Notes: generated by a model not told the origin, from the letters alone. 64,000 nucleotides of DNA from an uncultured Prevotellaceae bacterium (GCA_900321425.1 ONWA01000004.1:28203-92202), one strand, 5' to 3'; shown: positions 42,714-53,434, counted from the first letter of the stretch. Made by a program: numbers and translations.

Positions 42714-45700
42714 ACCATTAGTAGTCTATAAGGCAAGTGCCGGTAGCGGAAAGACATTCACCTTGGCAACAGAGTATATCCAGTTGCTGATCAAGAACCC
42801 GTTGGCCTATAAGACCATCTTAGCTGTAACCTTTACCAATAAGGCTACGGAGGAGATGAAAATCCGTATTCTCAGTCAGCTCTATGGTATCTCCCGACAG
42901 TTGACCGACTCCCAACCCTATACGGAGGTGATCTGTCGGGCACTCGATGCTTCACCCGAGTTCGTTAGTCGACAGGCTGGCATCGCCCTCGATTATCTCC
43001 TGCATAACTATTCGTACTTCAGGGTGGAGACCATCGACTCCTTCTTCCAGAGTGTACTTCGTAACCTGGCCAGAGAGTTGGAGTTGACCGCCAACCTGCG
43101 TATAGGACTCAACGATACTCAGGTGGCAGAATTGGCGGTGGATGAGATGATTGAGAACCTGACGGCCCACGATCGTGTGCTACAATGGCTCATCGAGTAT
43201 ATCAACGATAATATCACCGATGACAAGGGATGGAACATCATCGGACAGGTGAAGAGTTTCGGTAAGACGATCTTCAAGGATTTCTACAAGGAGAATAGTC
43301 AGACCTTAGACCAGCAGATCACTCAGGCGCATTTCTTTGAGCGTTATACCCAGAAACTGCGGGAGATCAGACAAGCAGCCCAAGACCATATGCGGATGTA
43401 TGCGGATGCTTTCCAAGACACGCTTGATGGTGAAGGACTATCCATCGATGATCTGTCCTATGGAAAGGGAGGTGTGGCCGGCTTCTTCCTCAAACTGGAG
43501 AAAGGCATCTTCGATGAGAGCATCTGCGGCAGACGTGTGACCGACTGTCTGGAGGATGCAAAGAAATGGGGAAAGAAGACAACACCAGTATACGAACATG
43601 TCGTGGAAGTAGCCGAGACGCTGCTCATCCCCCTACTGCGTCAGGCATTAGACAACAGGAGTCAGCAGTATCTGCTATACCAGTCGGCAGAGCTCACCCT
43701 GCGCCATCTCTACCAACTGCGCTTGCTCAGTAGTATCGAACGAAAGGTCAGGGAACTCAACGAGGACGCAAACAGATTTCTGTTGAGCGACACCCAACAG
43801 CTGTTGCACGACCTCATCAGTGACACCGACTCCCCATTCATCTTTGAGAAGATTGGTACCCAACTGGAACACGTGATGATCGATGAGTTTCAGGACACCA
43901 GTACCATACAATGGCAGAACTTCAAACTGCTCCTGCAGGAGTGTATGAGTCATGAAGGTAGCTCGAACCTGATTGTGGGCGATGTCAAACAAAGTATCTA
44001 CCGGTGGCGCTCAGGCGACTGGCGACTTTTGAATCATATCGAACAACAGTTTCAGCATCCGCAGGAGTTGCTCACCATCAAAACCCTCGATACGAACTAC
44101 CGGTCACTGCAAACCATCATCCGCTTCAATAATGCTTTCTTCCATGCGGCAGCCGATATCGAATATGTACAACAGCAAGATCTGAACGATCAGGCGGCAG
44201 AGCAACTGAAGGCTGCCTATGCGGATGTGGAGCAACAGATACCGGCAACCGGTAAGGAAGGGGGATACGTACAAGTTAAACTGTTGTCTGCAGAGGATTA
44301 TCAGGAACGTACGCTCGAACAGCTTGTCGATACCGTTCAACGACTGCTCAACGAAGGAGTGCAACCCCGTGAGATCGCTATTCTGGTACGCACCAACGCT
44401 TCTATCCCCGTCATCGCTAAATGTTTTATGGAACAGATGCCAGAGGTGAAGATTGTCTCCGATGAGGCTTTCCGTCTCGACGCTTCCTTAGCGGTATGTA
44501 CCCTCATACAAGCCCTTAGATTGCTGACACATCCCGACGACCAGCTGACGAAAGCCCAACTGGTGAAGACGTACCAGTGTGAGATCAGGGGAAACGCTAT
44601 CAGCGATGATGCGCTGTTCCCTTCCCAACAGTCGTTGGACGACTTACTGCCCCAAGACTATGTCCACCAGATGGATCAACTACTCTCGCTATCCCTCTAT
44701 GACCTTGCAGAACGGCTCTATGACCTCTTCCATTTAGAGCAACTGGAGAAAGAGAGTGCCTATGTCTGTACCTTCTTCGACCAACTCTGCGACTTCATCA
44801 ATGAGAATACGGGCGACATCGAGGTTTTCCTCCAAGAATGGGAGGAGAATATCGGAAAGAAGACCATACAGAGTGATGAGACTGACGGTATCCGTCTCAT
44901 CTCCATCCACAAAAGTAAGGGATTGGAGTTCGATAACGTCATCATCCCCTATTGTGACTGGCAGTTGGAGAAGACCTACGGCAATATCCTCTGGTGCCAA
45001 CCCAAGACAGCACCGTTCGATGAACTGCCATTAGTCCCCATCGACTATAGTCAGAAGGGAATGATGGGAACAATCTACGAGAAAGACTATCTGGCGGAAC
45101 ATCTGCAGAATACTGTAGACAACCTGAATCTGCTCTACGTAGCGTTCACGCGTGCCAGTCGTCACCTCTTCGTTATCGGTAAGCGTAATGCTAAGAATAC
45201 CCGTTCGGCACTCATCGAGATGTGTCTGCCGCTCGTTGCGCAAAAGATGGAAGGAGCCACCATCGAAGGACTGGAGGATGACGATGCTGACATTCTCTTC
45301 GAGATAGGCTCCCTGTCCTTACCGACCAAGAAGGAGACGACCCACAGTGAGAACGTCTTCCTACAACCTTCACAGCCCGAACTCGTCCGCATACACGCTT
45401 ATCAGCATCCTACGGAATATCGTCAGAGTAATCAGAGTAAGCTGTTCGTCAAGGGCGATCAAGAGGATGATGTGCAGGAGGGTTATATCCTACTGGGTAG
45501 CGTACTTCACCAGATCTTCTCTACCATCAAGACCGTTGACGATGTTCATCAGGCAATCGCCCGTCTGCAGACAGAAGGTATCCTCTATAACGAAAATATC
45601 ACGGTGGATAAACTGTCGGAGATGTTGCACAAACGACTGTCAGACCCTCGGGTGGCCGACTGGTTCTCTCACCGTTGGCAGATCTTCAACGAATGTACGA

Positions 45701-45924
45701 TCCTGTCGGTAGATGATGAGGGCAAACTGCTGGAGCGACGTCCAGACCGTGTGTTGACAGACGGGAAAGAAGTGATCGTCATCGATTTTAAATTCGGTCA
45801 TCCGAAGGACGAGCACCAACAGCAGGTACAGGAATATCTGGAACTCCTAAGAGAGATGGGACACCCACATGTAAATGGGTATTTGTGGTATGTATATAAG
45901 AACCAAATTGTAGAAGTCAGATGA
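42706..45924 (+). CDS. addA: AddA-like UvrD-family helicase/nuclease (RecB-type)
   Basis: 1072 aa from the ATG at 42706; an upstream GTG overlapping the previous gene gives only a repeat of the start region. Walker A is YKASAGSGKTFTLATEYI near the N-terminus; other SF1 helicase motifs are HVMIDEFQDTSTIQWQNF (motif II), NLIVGDVKQSIYRWRSGDW (motif III), TDGIRLISIHKSKGLEFDNV and NLLYVAFTRASRHLFVI (motif VI). A C-terminal PD-(D/E)XK nuclease shows VIVIDFKFGHPKDEHQQQVQ. With the following gene it forms an AddAB-like enzyme that unwinds and resects double-strand ends for RecA-dependent repair. The two genes overlap by 4 bases. Confidence 0.88.
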   Translation: MSKPLVVYKASAGSGKTFTLATEYIQLLIKNPLAYKTILAVTFTNKATEEMKIRILSQLYGISRQLTDSQPYTEVICRALDASPEFVSRQAGIALDYLLHNYSYFRVETIDSFFQSVLRNLARELELTANLRIGLNDTQVAELAVDEMIENLTAHDRVLQWLIEYINDNITDDKGWNIIGQVKSFGKTIFKDFYKENSQTLDQQITQAHFFERYTQKLREIRQAAQDHMRMYADAFQDTLDGEGLSIDDLSYGKGGVAGFFLKLEKGIFDESICGRRVTDCLEDAKKWGKKTTPVYEHVVEVAETLLIPLLRQALDNRSQQYLLYQSAELTLRHLYQLRLLSSIERKVRELNEDANRFLLSDTQQLLHDLISDTDSPFIFEKIGTQLEHVMIDEFQDTSTIQWQNFKLLLQECMSHEGSSNLIVGDVKQSIYRWRSGDWRLLNHIEQQFQHPQELLTIKTLDTNYRSLQTIIRFNNAFFHAAADIEYVQQQDLNDQAAEQLKAAYADVEQQIPATGKEGGYVQVKLLSAEDYQERTLEQLVDTVQRLLNEGVQPREIAILVRTNASIPVIAKCFMEQMPEVKIVSDEAFRLDASLAVCTLIQALRLLTHPDDQLTKAQLVKTYQCEIRGNAISDDALFPSQQSLDDLLPQDYVHQMDQLLSLSLYDLAERLYDLFHLEQLEKESAYVCTFFDQLCDFINENTGDIEVFLQEWEENIGKKTIQSDETDGIRLISIHKSKGLEFDNVIIPYCDWQLEKTYGNILWCQPKTAPFDELPLVPIDYSQKGMMGTIYEKDYLAEHLQNTVDNLNLLYVAFTRASRHLFVIGKRNAKNTRSALIEMCLPLVAQKMEGATIEGLEDDDADILFEIGSLSLPTKKETTHSENVFLQPSQPELVRIHAYQHPTEYRQSNQSKLFVKGDQEDDVQEGYILLGSVLHQIFSTIKTVDDVHQAIARLQTEGILYNENITVDKLSEMLHKRLSDPRVADWFSHRWQIFNECTILSVDDEGKLLERRPDRVLTDGKEVIVIDFKFGHPKDEHQQQVQEYLELLREMGHPHVNGYLWYVYKNQIVEVR

Positions 45925-48875
45925 AATCATTCTTGGAATATGTAGCAGAGGATATCCTCAACAAATACGGATCGGACCTCTCGCGCACGGCGATCGTCTT
46001 CCCCAACAAACGAGCCTCGCTCTTCATGAACGAATATCTCGCCCGTCATTCGGGGCGCCCGCTCTGGAGTCCTACCTATATGACCATCAGTGAACTGTTT
46101 CGTAACCACTCCGACAGACAGGTGGGCGACTCCATCAAACTGGTGTGTGACCTCCATCGGAGTTTTGTGGAGTGTACCGGTCTGGAGGAATCTCTCGATC
46201 ATTTCTATGGATGGGGACTGATTCTACTCAGCGATTTCGACGATATCGATAAGAATATGGCTGATGCCGACAAGGTGTTTGCCAACCTGAGGGATATCCA
46301 CGAACTTGATGACGTATCGTACCTCACGGAAGAGCAGACGGCTATCCTCAAGAAATTTTTCAGTAATTTCAGTAGCGACCACAATACGGAACTCAAACGT
46401 CGTTTCCTCCAGTTATGGTCGCATTTCGGAGAAATCTATCATCACTACAACCAACGGTTGGCAGACCAACAGTTGACCTACGAAGGAGCCTTATACCGTC
46501 AGGTGGCCACCAACGACAGTCTGGAGTTCCCCTACGACCGCTATCTCTTCGTCGGGTTCAACCTATTGCAGAAAGTGGAGCAACAACTGTTCAAACGTCT
46601 GCGTCAGCAAGGAAAGGCGAAATTCTACTGGGACTTCGATGCGTATTATATGCCGACATCGCCCTATCAACACAAGGAAGCTGGATATTTCATCGCCCAA
46701 TACCTGTCGGACTTTCCCAATGAGCTCGATCAGAATGACGCACAGATATACCGTCAGTTTGAACATCCGAAGACCATCCGGTATATCTCTGCACCCACCA
46801 ATCATCTGCAAGCCAAATATATCGCTCCCTGGTTGGAAAACAATCATCGTATCAGCGACGGACGAAAGACGGCTATCGTACTCTGCGATGAGAGTATCCT
46901 ACAGATGGCTATCCACAGCCTGCCTGACGACGTAGGGAAAATCAATATCACCACCGGCTATCCCCTATTTCAGTCGCCTGTAGCCTCACTGGTGAGCTAC
47001 CTCATCAGTCTGCAGACAACAGGCTATCATCATCAGCGACAACGCTATCGTCTGCAAGCCATCAATAAGGTGCTCCGTCATCCTTATACACAATACCTGT
47101 CAGACAACCAGATAGCACTCTACCAGTTGCTTAACACGAATAAGATCTACTATCCGGAACAGTCACAGCTGACGATGAATGGCGAGGATGAAGGACTCTC
47201 TCTGTTGTTTGGCATGAACCCTTCCGACAGCGAGACATTCAACAGTCATCTGTTGCAATGGTTGATGCGTATCATCTCCTTCATAGCCACACGAAGCCAC
47301 CAGGAGACGCAAGCATCCTCAACGACTGACGATCCACTCTTCCAGGAATCACTGTTCCGCACCTATACCCTGCTCAATCGACTGCTAACGCTCATCGAGG
47401 CGGGGGATCTCATGGTGGATATCTCTACCCTTCAGCGACTCATCAACCAACTCTTCCATACCACGTCCGTTCCTTTCCACGGGGAACCCGCTGAGGGCAT
47501 CCAACTGATGGGCGTACTCGAGACGCGTAATCTTGACTTCGACCATCTGCTGGTATTATCTTGCAACGAAGGGAATATCCCCAAGGGCATCAACGACACC
47601 TCGTTCATCCCTTATAACATCAGGAAAGCCTACGGACTGACGACTGCCGACCATAAGGTGGCTATCTACGCTTACTATTTCCATCGTCTCCTACAGAGAG
47701 CCAGCGATATCACCCTCGTCTACAATAATGCTACGACAGATGGGAAGACGGGAGAGATGAGTCGTTTCATGCTCCAACTGATGGTTGAGAGTCCGCATCA
47801 GATAGAACAACGCACCCTTCAGGCAGGACAGCAGACACAAACACGTCAGCATATAGCTATCGAGAAGAGCGCACAGGTGGTTGATACCCTCCTCACCCGA
47901 TTTGACATCGACCACCAAGTCATCGAATCGGAACAGGATAAGCACCGAGTGCTTCTCACTCCGACAGCTATCAACAAATATATGCGTTGTCCGCTTCAGT
48001 TCTTCTACCGGTATGTGGCGGGAATCGTAGAACCCGACAACGACGAGGATGATCTGATTGACAACCGTATCTTTGGAAATATCTTCCATGATGCTGCACA
48101 GTTCATCTATGAAGCCCTCACACAACGGTCGAATACCATCATGCCAGCGGATATCCAACGGATGCTGGAGTCACAGGTAGAGATAGAACAAGCGGTAGAG
48201 AAAGCGTTCCGCATCCATCTCTTCAAACTACGCCCTTCGGACACCTCGAAACTCGACTACAACGGACTGCAGATGATCAACCGCAAGGTCATCATCACAT
48301 ACCTACGACAACTGTTGGAGATCGACCAACGACTCGCGCCCTTTACGATTATCGGATTGGAAGTGGATGTCATGGGAAAACTGCAGATTCAGATGGGCGA
48401 CCATTCTTTCTTCACCAGGATAGGAGGACGCATCGACCGTCTGGACAGTATCGGTGCAGATACCTCCGACGAACGTATCCGTGTGATTGACTACAAGACG
48501 GGAAGCCGTCGTATCCGTCCACTGGCTGATGTCGATGCGATCTTTGATCCGGCGAATATCCACAACCATAGTGACTATTACCTGCAGACATTCCTCTATA
48601 GTCACTTGATCAGTGCCTCCTCTCGCTTTAATCCTATGCAGCTACCTGTCAGTCCTGCCCTCCTGTTCATTCAACACACTCAAGGAGAGGATTATGACCC
48701 TACCCTGTTGTTTGGAAAAGAAAAAATCCTTGATATCAAAGACACCAAGGACCTTTTCCGTACACGTCTGTTGGAGAAGATCAACGAGATATTCAATCCC
48801 GACATCCCGTTCCAACCAACTGATGATTCAAAAATCTGTCGTACCTGTCCTTACGCACAACTCTGTGGTAAGTAG
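45921..48875 (+). CDS. addB: AddB-like nuclease subunit with predicted iron-sulfur cluster
   Basis: 984 aa. The C-terminal PD-(D/E)XK nuclease domain shows RVIDYKTGSRRIRPL with the catalytic Asp and Lys. Four cysteines expected for the AddB 4Fe-4S cluster are present: one in YMRCPLQFFYRYVAG and three in CRTCPYAQLC near the C-terminus, with the same C-x2-C-x5-C spacing as known AddB proteins. The N-terminal helicase-like half lacks an obvious Walker A, so this subunit probably does not unwind by itself, as inferred for AddB relatives. It overlaps addA by 4 bases and ends 10 bases from the convergent acyl-CoA synthetase gene, with no terminator between. Confidence 0.85.
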   Translation: MKSFLEYVAEDILNKYGSDLSRTAIVFPNKRASLFMNEYLARHSGRPLWSPTYMTISELFRNHSDRQVGDSIKLVCDLHRSFVECTGLEESLDHFYGWGLILLSDFDDIDKNMADADKVFANLRDIHELDDVSYLTEEQTAILKKFFSNFSSDHNTELKRRFLQLWSHFGEIYHHYNQRLADQQLTYEGALYRQVATNDSLEFPYDRYLFVGFNLLQKVEQQLFKRLRQQGKAKFYWDFDAYYMPTSPYQHKEAGYFIAQYLSDFPNELDQNDAQIYRQFEHPKTIRYISAPTNHLQAKYIAPWLENNHRISDGRKTAIVLCDESILQMAIHSLPDDVGKINITTGYPLFQSPVASLVSYLISLQTTGYHHQRQRYRLQAINKVLRHPYTQYLSDNQIALYQLLNTNKIYYPEQSQLTMNGEDEGLSLLFGMNPSDSETFNSHLLQWLMRIISFIATRSHQETQASSTTDDPLFQESLFRTYTLLNRLLTLIEAGDLMVDISTLQRLINQLFHTTSVPFHGEPAEGIQLMGVLETRNLDFDHLLVLSCNEGNIPKGINDTSFIPYNIRKAYGLTTADHKVAIYAYYFHRLLQRASDITLVYNNATTDGKTGEMSRFMLQLMVESPHQIEQRTLQAGQQTQTRQHIAIEKSAQVVDTLLTRFDIDHQVIESEQDKHRVLLTPTAINKYMRCPLQFFYRYVAGIVEPDNDEDDLIDNRIFGNIFHDAAQFIYEALTQRSNTIMPADIQRMLESQVEIEQAVEKAFRIHLFKLRPSDTSKLDYNGLQMINRKVIITYLRQLLEIDQRLAPFTIIGLEVDVMGKLQIQMGDHSFFTRIGGRIDRLDSIGADTSDERIRVIDYKTGSRRIRPLADVDAIFDPANIHNHSDYYLQTFLYSHLISASSRFNPMQLPVSPALLFIQHTQGEDYDPTLLFGKEKILDIKDTKDLFRTRLLEKINEIFNPDIPFQPTDDSKICRTCPYAQLCGK

Positions 48876-48885
48876 GTAGGCAGGG

Positions 48886-50607
48886 TTACTCTACTACGAT
48901 GCCCATCTTCTCGCACAACTGAAGACTCATCTCCTTCAGTTTGAACTTCTGGATCTTACCCGATCCCGTCAGTGGGAACTGGTCGATAAAGAAGACGTAC
49001 TTGGGAATCTTATAACGGGCAATCTTTCCACGACAGAAGAGTTGTACATCTTCAGCCGTCATCTGTACGCCCTCTTCCAGGATGATGAAGGCTCCTACTG
49101 CCTCACCGTATTTCTTCGAAGGAACGGCAGCCACCTGTACATCACGGATGCCCGGCATATGATAGAGGAACTCCTCAATCTCTCGTGGGTAGATATTCTC
49201 TCCACCACGGATAATCATATCCTTGATACGTCCTGTAATCTTATAGAATCCCTGCTCGTCTTTCACGCCCAGGTCTCCAGAATGCAGATAACCGTTCTTG
49301 TCAATGACCTCTTCCGTAGCTTGCGGATTCTTATAGTAACCTTTCATCACATTGAAACCCTTGCAGCACATCTCACCCTGTACACCTACAGGACATTCCT
49401 CGCCGGTCTCTGGATCGAGCACCTTCACGTCAACAAATGGGAAATTACGTCCTACGGTAGTGCAGCGCTGCTCAAAGGTATCATTCAGACAGGTCTGTGT
49501 CATACCAGGCGACGATTCCGTGAGTCCATACACACTCGTGATGGTCATATACATCTTCTCCGATACCTGCTTCATCAACTCAATCGGACAGAGACTTCCT
49601 GCCATGATACCAGTTCGCAGACACGTCAGGTCGAACATATTGAACATCGGGTGGTTCAGCTCAGCGATAAACATCGTAGGTACCCCATAGACAGCTGTAC
49701 AACGCTCCTTATGGATAGAGGCCAGCACTACGAGAGGATCAAACTTCTCCACCATCACCTCAGTACATCCATGCGTCAGACAGTTCATCGTGGCGAGTAC
49801 CACACCGAAACAGTGGAACAAGGGCACACATACGCAGAGCTTGTCATCCTGTGTGAATCCCATATTCTCACCCGTGAAGTAACCGTCATTCGAAATACCG
49901 TGGTGCGTCAGCATCACACCCTTGGGAAATCCTGTAGTACCACTGGTGTACTGCATATTGCACACATCATGGCAGTCAACATTCTTCTTCATCTCGTTGA
50001 GGGTATCATCTTCGATATTCTGACCTAACAACAGGAGCTCTGCCGTATTGTACATACCCCGATACTTTTCCATACCGATATATACCACGTTCTTCAGGTA
50101 AGGGAACCGTTCGCTGTTCAGATGACCGCGCTCGCAGGTCTTCAGCTCAGGCAACATGGTATAGGTCATATCCACATAATTACAGTCCCATGTGCCATCG
50201 GTGATGCAGAGCACCTCCATATCGGAGTCCTTACACAGATATTCCAGCTCGTTCTGCTTATAGTTGGTATTCACCGTTACGAGCACGGCACCAATCTTCG
50301 CTGTTGCATAGAGGAACGTGAGCCAGTCGGGTACGTTCGTAGCCCAGATACCTACGTTGGAACCTTTCTTCACACCGATGGATATCAGACCCTTAGCCAG
50401 ATTGTCCACACGCTCATTAAACTGACTCCAGGTGAATCTAAGGTCGCGGTCACTATATACGATATACTCTTTATCGGGTGTTTTCGCAGCCCAGTACTCC
50501 AACCACTGTCCGAGTGTCTTGTCGTGCAACTGATAACCTTTGGATCCCGTCTCAGCAGGGTATGTTCTATCGGGCAATGGTCGTCCCGCCATATCTAATT
50601 TACTCAT
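48886..50607 (-). CDS. Acyl-CoA synthetase / AMP-forming ligase
   Basis: 573 aa. The adenylate-forming signature [18 protein letters not shown] is intact; further motifs are [10 protein letters not shown], the hinge-region [20 protein letters not shown] and the catalytic Lys near the C-terminus in [15 protein letters not shown]. It activates a carboxylic acid with ATP to acyl-AMP and then acyl-CoA. Overall pattern suits a medium- or long-chain fatty acid-CoA ligase, but chain length is not readable from the sequence. It starts 25 bases after the XRE-cupin gene in the same direction and is likely controlled by it. It ends 10 bases from the addB stop on the other strand. Confidence 0.9.
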   Translation of the reverse strand: MSKLDMAGRPLPDRTYPAETGSKGYQLHDKTLGQWLEYWAAKTPDKEYIVYSDRDLRFTWSQFNERVDNLAKGLISIGVKKGSNVGIWATNVPDWLTFLYATAKIGAVLVTVNTNYKQNELEYLCKDSDMEVLCITDGTWDCNYVDMTYTMLPELKTCERGHLNSERFPYLKNVVYIGMEKYRGMYNTAELLLLGQNIEDDTLNEMKKNVDCHDVCNMQYTSGTTGFPKGVMLTHHGISNDGYFTGENMGFTQDDKLCVCVPLFHCFGVVLATMNCLTHGCTEVMVEKFDPLVVLASIHKERCTAVYGVPTMFIAELNHPMFNMFDLTCLRTGIMAGSLCPIELMKQVSEKMYMTITSVYGLTESSPGMTQTCLNDTFEQRCTTVGRNFPFVDVKVLDPETGEECPVGVQGEMCCKGFNVMKGYYKNPQATEEVIDKNGYLHSGDLGVKDEQGFYKITGRIKDMIIRGGENIYPREIEEFLYHMPGIRDVQVAAVPSKKYGEAVGAFIILEEGVQMTAEDVQLFCRGKIARYKIPKYVFFIDQFPLTGSGKIQKFKLKEMSLQLCEKMGIVVE

Positions 50608-50632
50608 GATGATTCGTCTTTAGAGATGAGGC

Positions 50633-51217
50633 TTAGAAAGGAATATAGACGACTGCAAGAATCTTTGCACTCTTACCAGGAGCTCCATGCACGTGATGCT
50701 TGACAATCGAGTCATAGAAGATACTGTCACCTTCCTGCAGGTGATAGATATCCTTGCCATACGCAATCTCTACCTCACCACTCATCACATAGATGAACTC
50801 CTCACCCTCATGATCTGAGAGTTGGAATTCCTGTGTCTCCGTGGGGTTGATATCAATCACAAACGGCTCCATATGTCTGCCAGCCTTCTGCTGTGCCAAG
50901 GGATGATACTCCATATGTTTACGGGCATCAGTAGCTCCATTCGAGAAACTGATACTACTGTCGCGCTCACGGTCCTTGGCACGAGTAACCACAGGTCCTA
51001 AGGCATCGTTGTCGTCCATAAATGTTCCCAGACGTACACCTAAGGCACGTGCTATTTTGATCAGCGGTCCCAAGGAGGGTAATGTCTGATCATTTTCGAT
51101 AGACTGGATCTGTTCTACGGTAAGTCCGCTCCGTTCAGCTATCTCTTCGATACTGATATTCTTGGTCTCTCGGAGTCCTTTGATTTTGTTTCCTACAATT
51201 GAATGATGATTTGACAT
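50633..51217 (-). CDS. XRE-family regulator with C-terminal cupin domain
   Basis: 194 aa. An N-terminal helix-turn-helix of XRE type (NKIKGLRETKNISIEEIAER, then SGLTVEQIQSIENDQTLPSL) covers about residues 9-70. A cupin domain covers about 115-194 (EGEEFIYVMSGEVEIAYGKD, then EGDSIFYDSIVKHHVHG), whose His residues could bind a metal or ligand. Proteins of this design usually act as small-molecule-sensing repressors or activators. It lies 25 bases before the acyl-CoA synthetase gene, so fatty acid or acyl-CoA sensing is a reasonable guess but is inferred from context only. It has its own promoter. Confidence 0.9.
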   Translation of the reverse strand: MSNHHSIVGNKIKGLRETKNISIEEIAERSGLTVEQIQSIENDQTLPSLGPLIKIARALGVRLGTFMDDNDALGPVVTRAKDRERDSSISFSNGATDARKHMEYHPLAQQKAGRHMEPFVIDINPTETQEFQLSDHEGEEFIYVMSGEVEIAYGKDIYHLQEGDSIFYDSIVKHHVHGAPGKSAKILAVVYIPF

Positions 51218-51257
51218 AATATGCTTATAAAATGTGTCAGTTTGAAAATAACGGGCA

Positions 51258-51289
51258 CAAAATTATAAAAAATTCGTTATCTGACCAAA
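51258..51289 (-). promoter_or_regulatory. Promoter of the XRE-cupin / acyl-CoA synthetase unit
   Basis: On the minus strand TTTG (51286-51289), 20-bp spacer, TAATTTTG (51258-51265), giving a leader of about 36 bases before the ATG at 51217. Confidence 0.75.
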
Positions 51290-51315
51290 TAAATCAAGGA
51301 TTATTCGCTGAAATA

Positions 51316-53391
51316 TCAGTTGAACTTGACTTTGAGTCCTATCACCAGCATCCGTCCAGGTGAATAGAGGGCATATTTACGGTTGGATGAGTCGATGCGC
51401 CGGTCCACGCGATTAAAGATATTCTCCAATCCGATACTGGGTTCCAAAAGCAGCCATTTACTAGGTCGGAACGTATGTACGGTATTGAGGTTCCACACCC
51501 CGAACCCCGGGGCATCCTCATAGGAGGTGTAATAGGTCTTCGACTGCAGTTTACCGTTTAGGTTCACATGTAACCCGTAATGTCGCCACGTATGGTGATA
51601 ATTGGCTGCGATAGTAGCCGCATGACGGATGCTTCGCTCGAGGGTGATCCACTCATCGCCACTCTTCGTACGGGCACAGGTATAGGCGTAGTTCGCACTG
51701 AGGTTGAATCCTTTGAAGAGATTGGCGGAGATATTTACCAGCACACCCTTTACGTCACCTTTGTCGCTGTTCTGATAGAGGGAATAGCGTTGTAGCTTGG
51801 AGGCCTGATCATCGGTCATCTCAGGAAACTCCTGCCGGAGCATCACCAGTGTGTTCGCATCGACCTCTATATCCTGTCGCACCACCATATCATTGATTCT
51901 GTTGATGAATCCCGTCACGCTCACCGCCAGTCTCTCATGTCTGTATTCCGCATTCACAGAGAAATAGTGACTCTTCTCTGGCTTCAGATTCGGATTACCG
52001 AAAATAATCTGTGCTTTCCCCCTGTTGACAGAGAAATAATGATAGTAGATCTCATCCAGTCCTGGTGCTCGGAAACCGGCGGAATAGGAAGCACGGAAAC
52101 GGAAATTACCTGGGGCATACATCACCGTGAACTTAGGGGTCAGTCGGTCGCCAAACGTCTGGTGATGGGTATAACGGAGTCCTATCGTTGCCGTCATATC
52201 CTTCAGGAAACGATGTTCATGTTGGGCATAGGCAGCCAACGTATAGGCCGCTTGATGGATATTCCCTGAGGTAGCCGTCAACCGGTCCTGTCGCCAGTTG
52301 GCACCAATGATCGTCGTTGCATGCTTAAAGAATCCCAGGATGGCTTTCAGCTCTGCTTCCACCGACCGTTGTTTCTTCGACTGCACATAGTCGCCTATCT
52401 GATAGTCTTTGGTCACCACATCATACTCTTTTCCATAGCGGAAACGGTCAATCACGAAGTCAGCCTGCAACGAGTGACGGTTTGTCAACTTATAGATACC
52501 GCCCACGTTCCATCGCAGTCCTCTGTAGCGCATCTCATAGTCCGTTCCACCCGTGATATCCGCATTCGTATTGGGACGGTCTGTGATTTTTCGGAAATAT
52601 TCTATGCCCGCATTCATCGCCAATTTCCTGTTGGGCGTATAGGTAAATTTCTGTGCGAAGATATTGGAGCGGTAACCAGTGAAGAGCGGTGCAATCGTCT
52701 CTTGTATCTCCGTATCCGATCCTTTCTTATATTCCCAATGGGTGGTCTGATAACTGTCTGCACGATCGTGTGAGAACGAGGTGTACGAGCCGAAGCCTTT
52801 CGTGTAGACATCCACGTTGACAGCCTCCGTGAGTTGTCCTTCGCCCGACACACGGGTGTTATTGGTCACACTCACGAGCTGGTCGGCGGGCTGGTCAGTG
52901 ATGATATTGATGACACCTCCGATGGCATCACTACCATAGAGCGAGGAGGCAGCTCCATCGAGCACCTCTATTCGTTTCACCCTTGCCATATTGATACGGT
53001 TCAGGTCTACATTATTCGAGATATCACCCGTCAATTTCTGTCCGTTGACGAGAATCAGGATATACTTATTTCCCAGTCCGTTCAGACGGAGGAAGGTACC
53101 CATCGAGTTGGGTGCCATCGACACTTGTGGCATCATACGGGTAAGTGCGGCGTCGAGCGTGGTGAGTCCTTGTTCCTTGATCTCCTGACTGCTGAGCACA
53201 TGAACAGGTGTCGTTGTTGATTTCAGTCGTTGATGATGTCCCGAACCTGTCACCACGATAGGGTTCAGGTTATAGGTGCGCTGTGTCATCAGGGTGTCGC
53301 GGTTGACTGATTGGTGTATCTGTGCATGACTCATCACACCGATGGTCGAAAATAAGGAAATAAGTATGATTTTCTTCATGATATTTTTCAT
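51316..53391 (-). CDS. TonB-dependent receptor (second receptor of the cobalamin riboswitch operon)
   Basis: 691 aa; the first or the fifth Met may be used. Signal peptide 1-23 (ending MSHAQ), plug domain about 45-165 (NPIVVTGSGHHQRL, FLRLNGLGNKYILILVNGQK, LDGAASSLYGSDAIGGVINI), then a 22-strand type barrel ending MLVIGLKVKFN with a polar Asn after Phe. It lacks the carboxypeptidase-like N-terminal domain of the receptor at 9589. It resembles BtuB- and heme-type receptors. It lies 77 bases after the CbiK lipoprotein gene, separated by a strong hairpin, and probably belongs to the B12-riboswitch operon. Its ligand may be a corrinoid or metal complex; this is inferred from context. Confidence 0.85.
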   Translation of the reverse strand: MKNIMKKIILISLFSTIGVMSHAQIHQSVNRDTLMTQRTYNLNPIVVTGSGHHQRLKSTTTPVHVLSSQEIKEQGLTTLDAALTRMMPQVSMAPNSMGTFLRLNGLGNKYILILVNGQKLTGDISNNVDLNRINMARVKRIEVLDGAASSLYGSDAIGGVINIITDQPADQLVSVTNNTRVSGEGQLTEAVNVDVYTKGFGSYTSFSHDRADSYQTTHWEYKKGSDTEIQETIAPLFTGYRSNIFAQKFTYTPNRKLAMNAGIEYFRKITDRPNTNADITGGTDYEMRYRGLRWNVGGIYKLTNRHSLQADFVIDRFRYGKEYDVVTKDYQIGDYVQSKKQRSVEAELKAILGFFKHATTIIGANWRQDRLTATSGNIHQAAYTLAAYAQHEHRFLKDMTATIGLRYTHHQTFGDRLTPKFTVMYAPGNFRFRASYSAGFRAPGLDEIYYHYFSVNRGKAQIIFGNPNLKPEKSHYFSVNAEYRHERLAVSVTGFINRINDMVVRQDIEVDANTLVMLRQEFPEMTDDQASKLQRYSLYQNSDKGDVKGVLVNISANLFKGFNLSANYAYTCARTKSGDEWITLERSIRHAATIAANYHHTWRHYGLHVNLNGKLQSKTYYTSYEDAPGFGVWNLNTVHTFRPSKWLLLEPSIGLENIFNRVDRRIDSSNRKYALYSPGRMLVIGLKVKFN

Positions 53392-53402
53392 TGTCTGTAA
53401 AT

Positions 53403-53434
53403 AGGGAGACGCTGTCTCACGACAACATCTCCCT
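53403..53434 (-). other. Intercistronic RNA hairpin between the chelatase and second receptor genes
   Basis: In minus-strand RNA, 14 bases (53434 to 53421) pair with 14 bases (53416 to 53403) around a GUGA loop, using two G-U pairs; the outer stem is AGGGAGA/UCUCCCU. On the plus strand the two positions would be C-A mismatches, so the fold is specific to the operon RNA. No T-tract follows, arguing against a normal terminator. Confidence 0.75.

Noticed and set aside
49042-50028. 328-aa plus-strand frame opposite the acyl-CoA synthetase
   Set aside because: No family pattern; the opposite strand has all AMP-ligase motifs.
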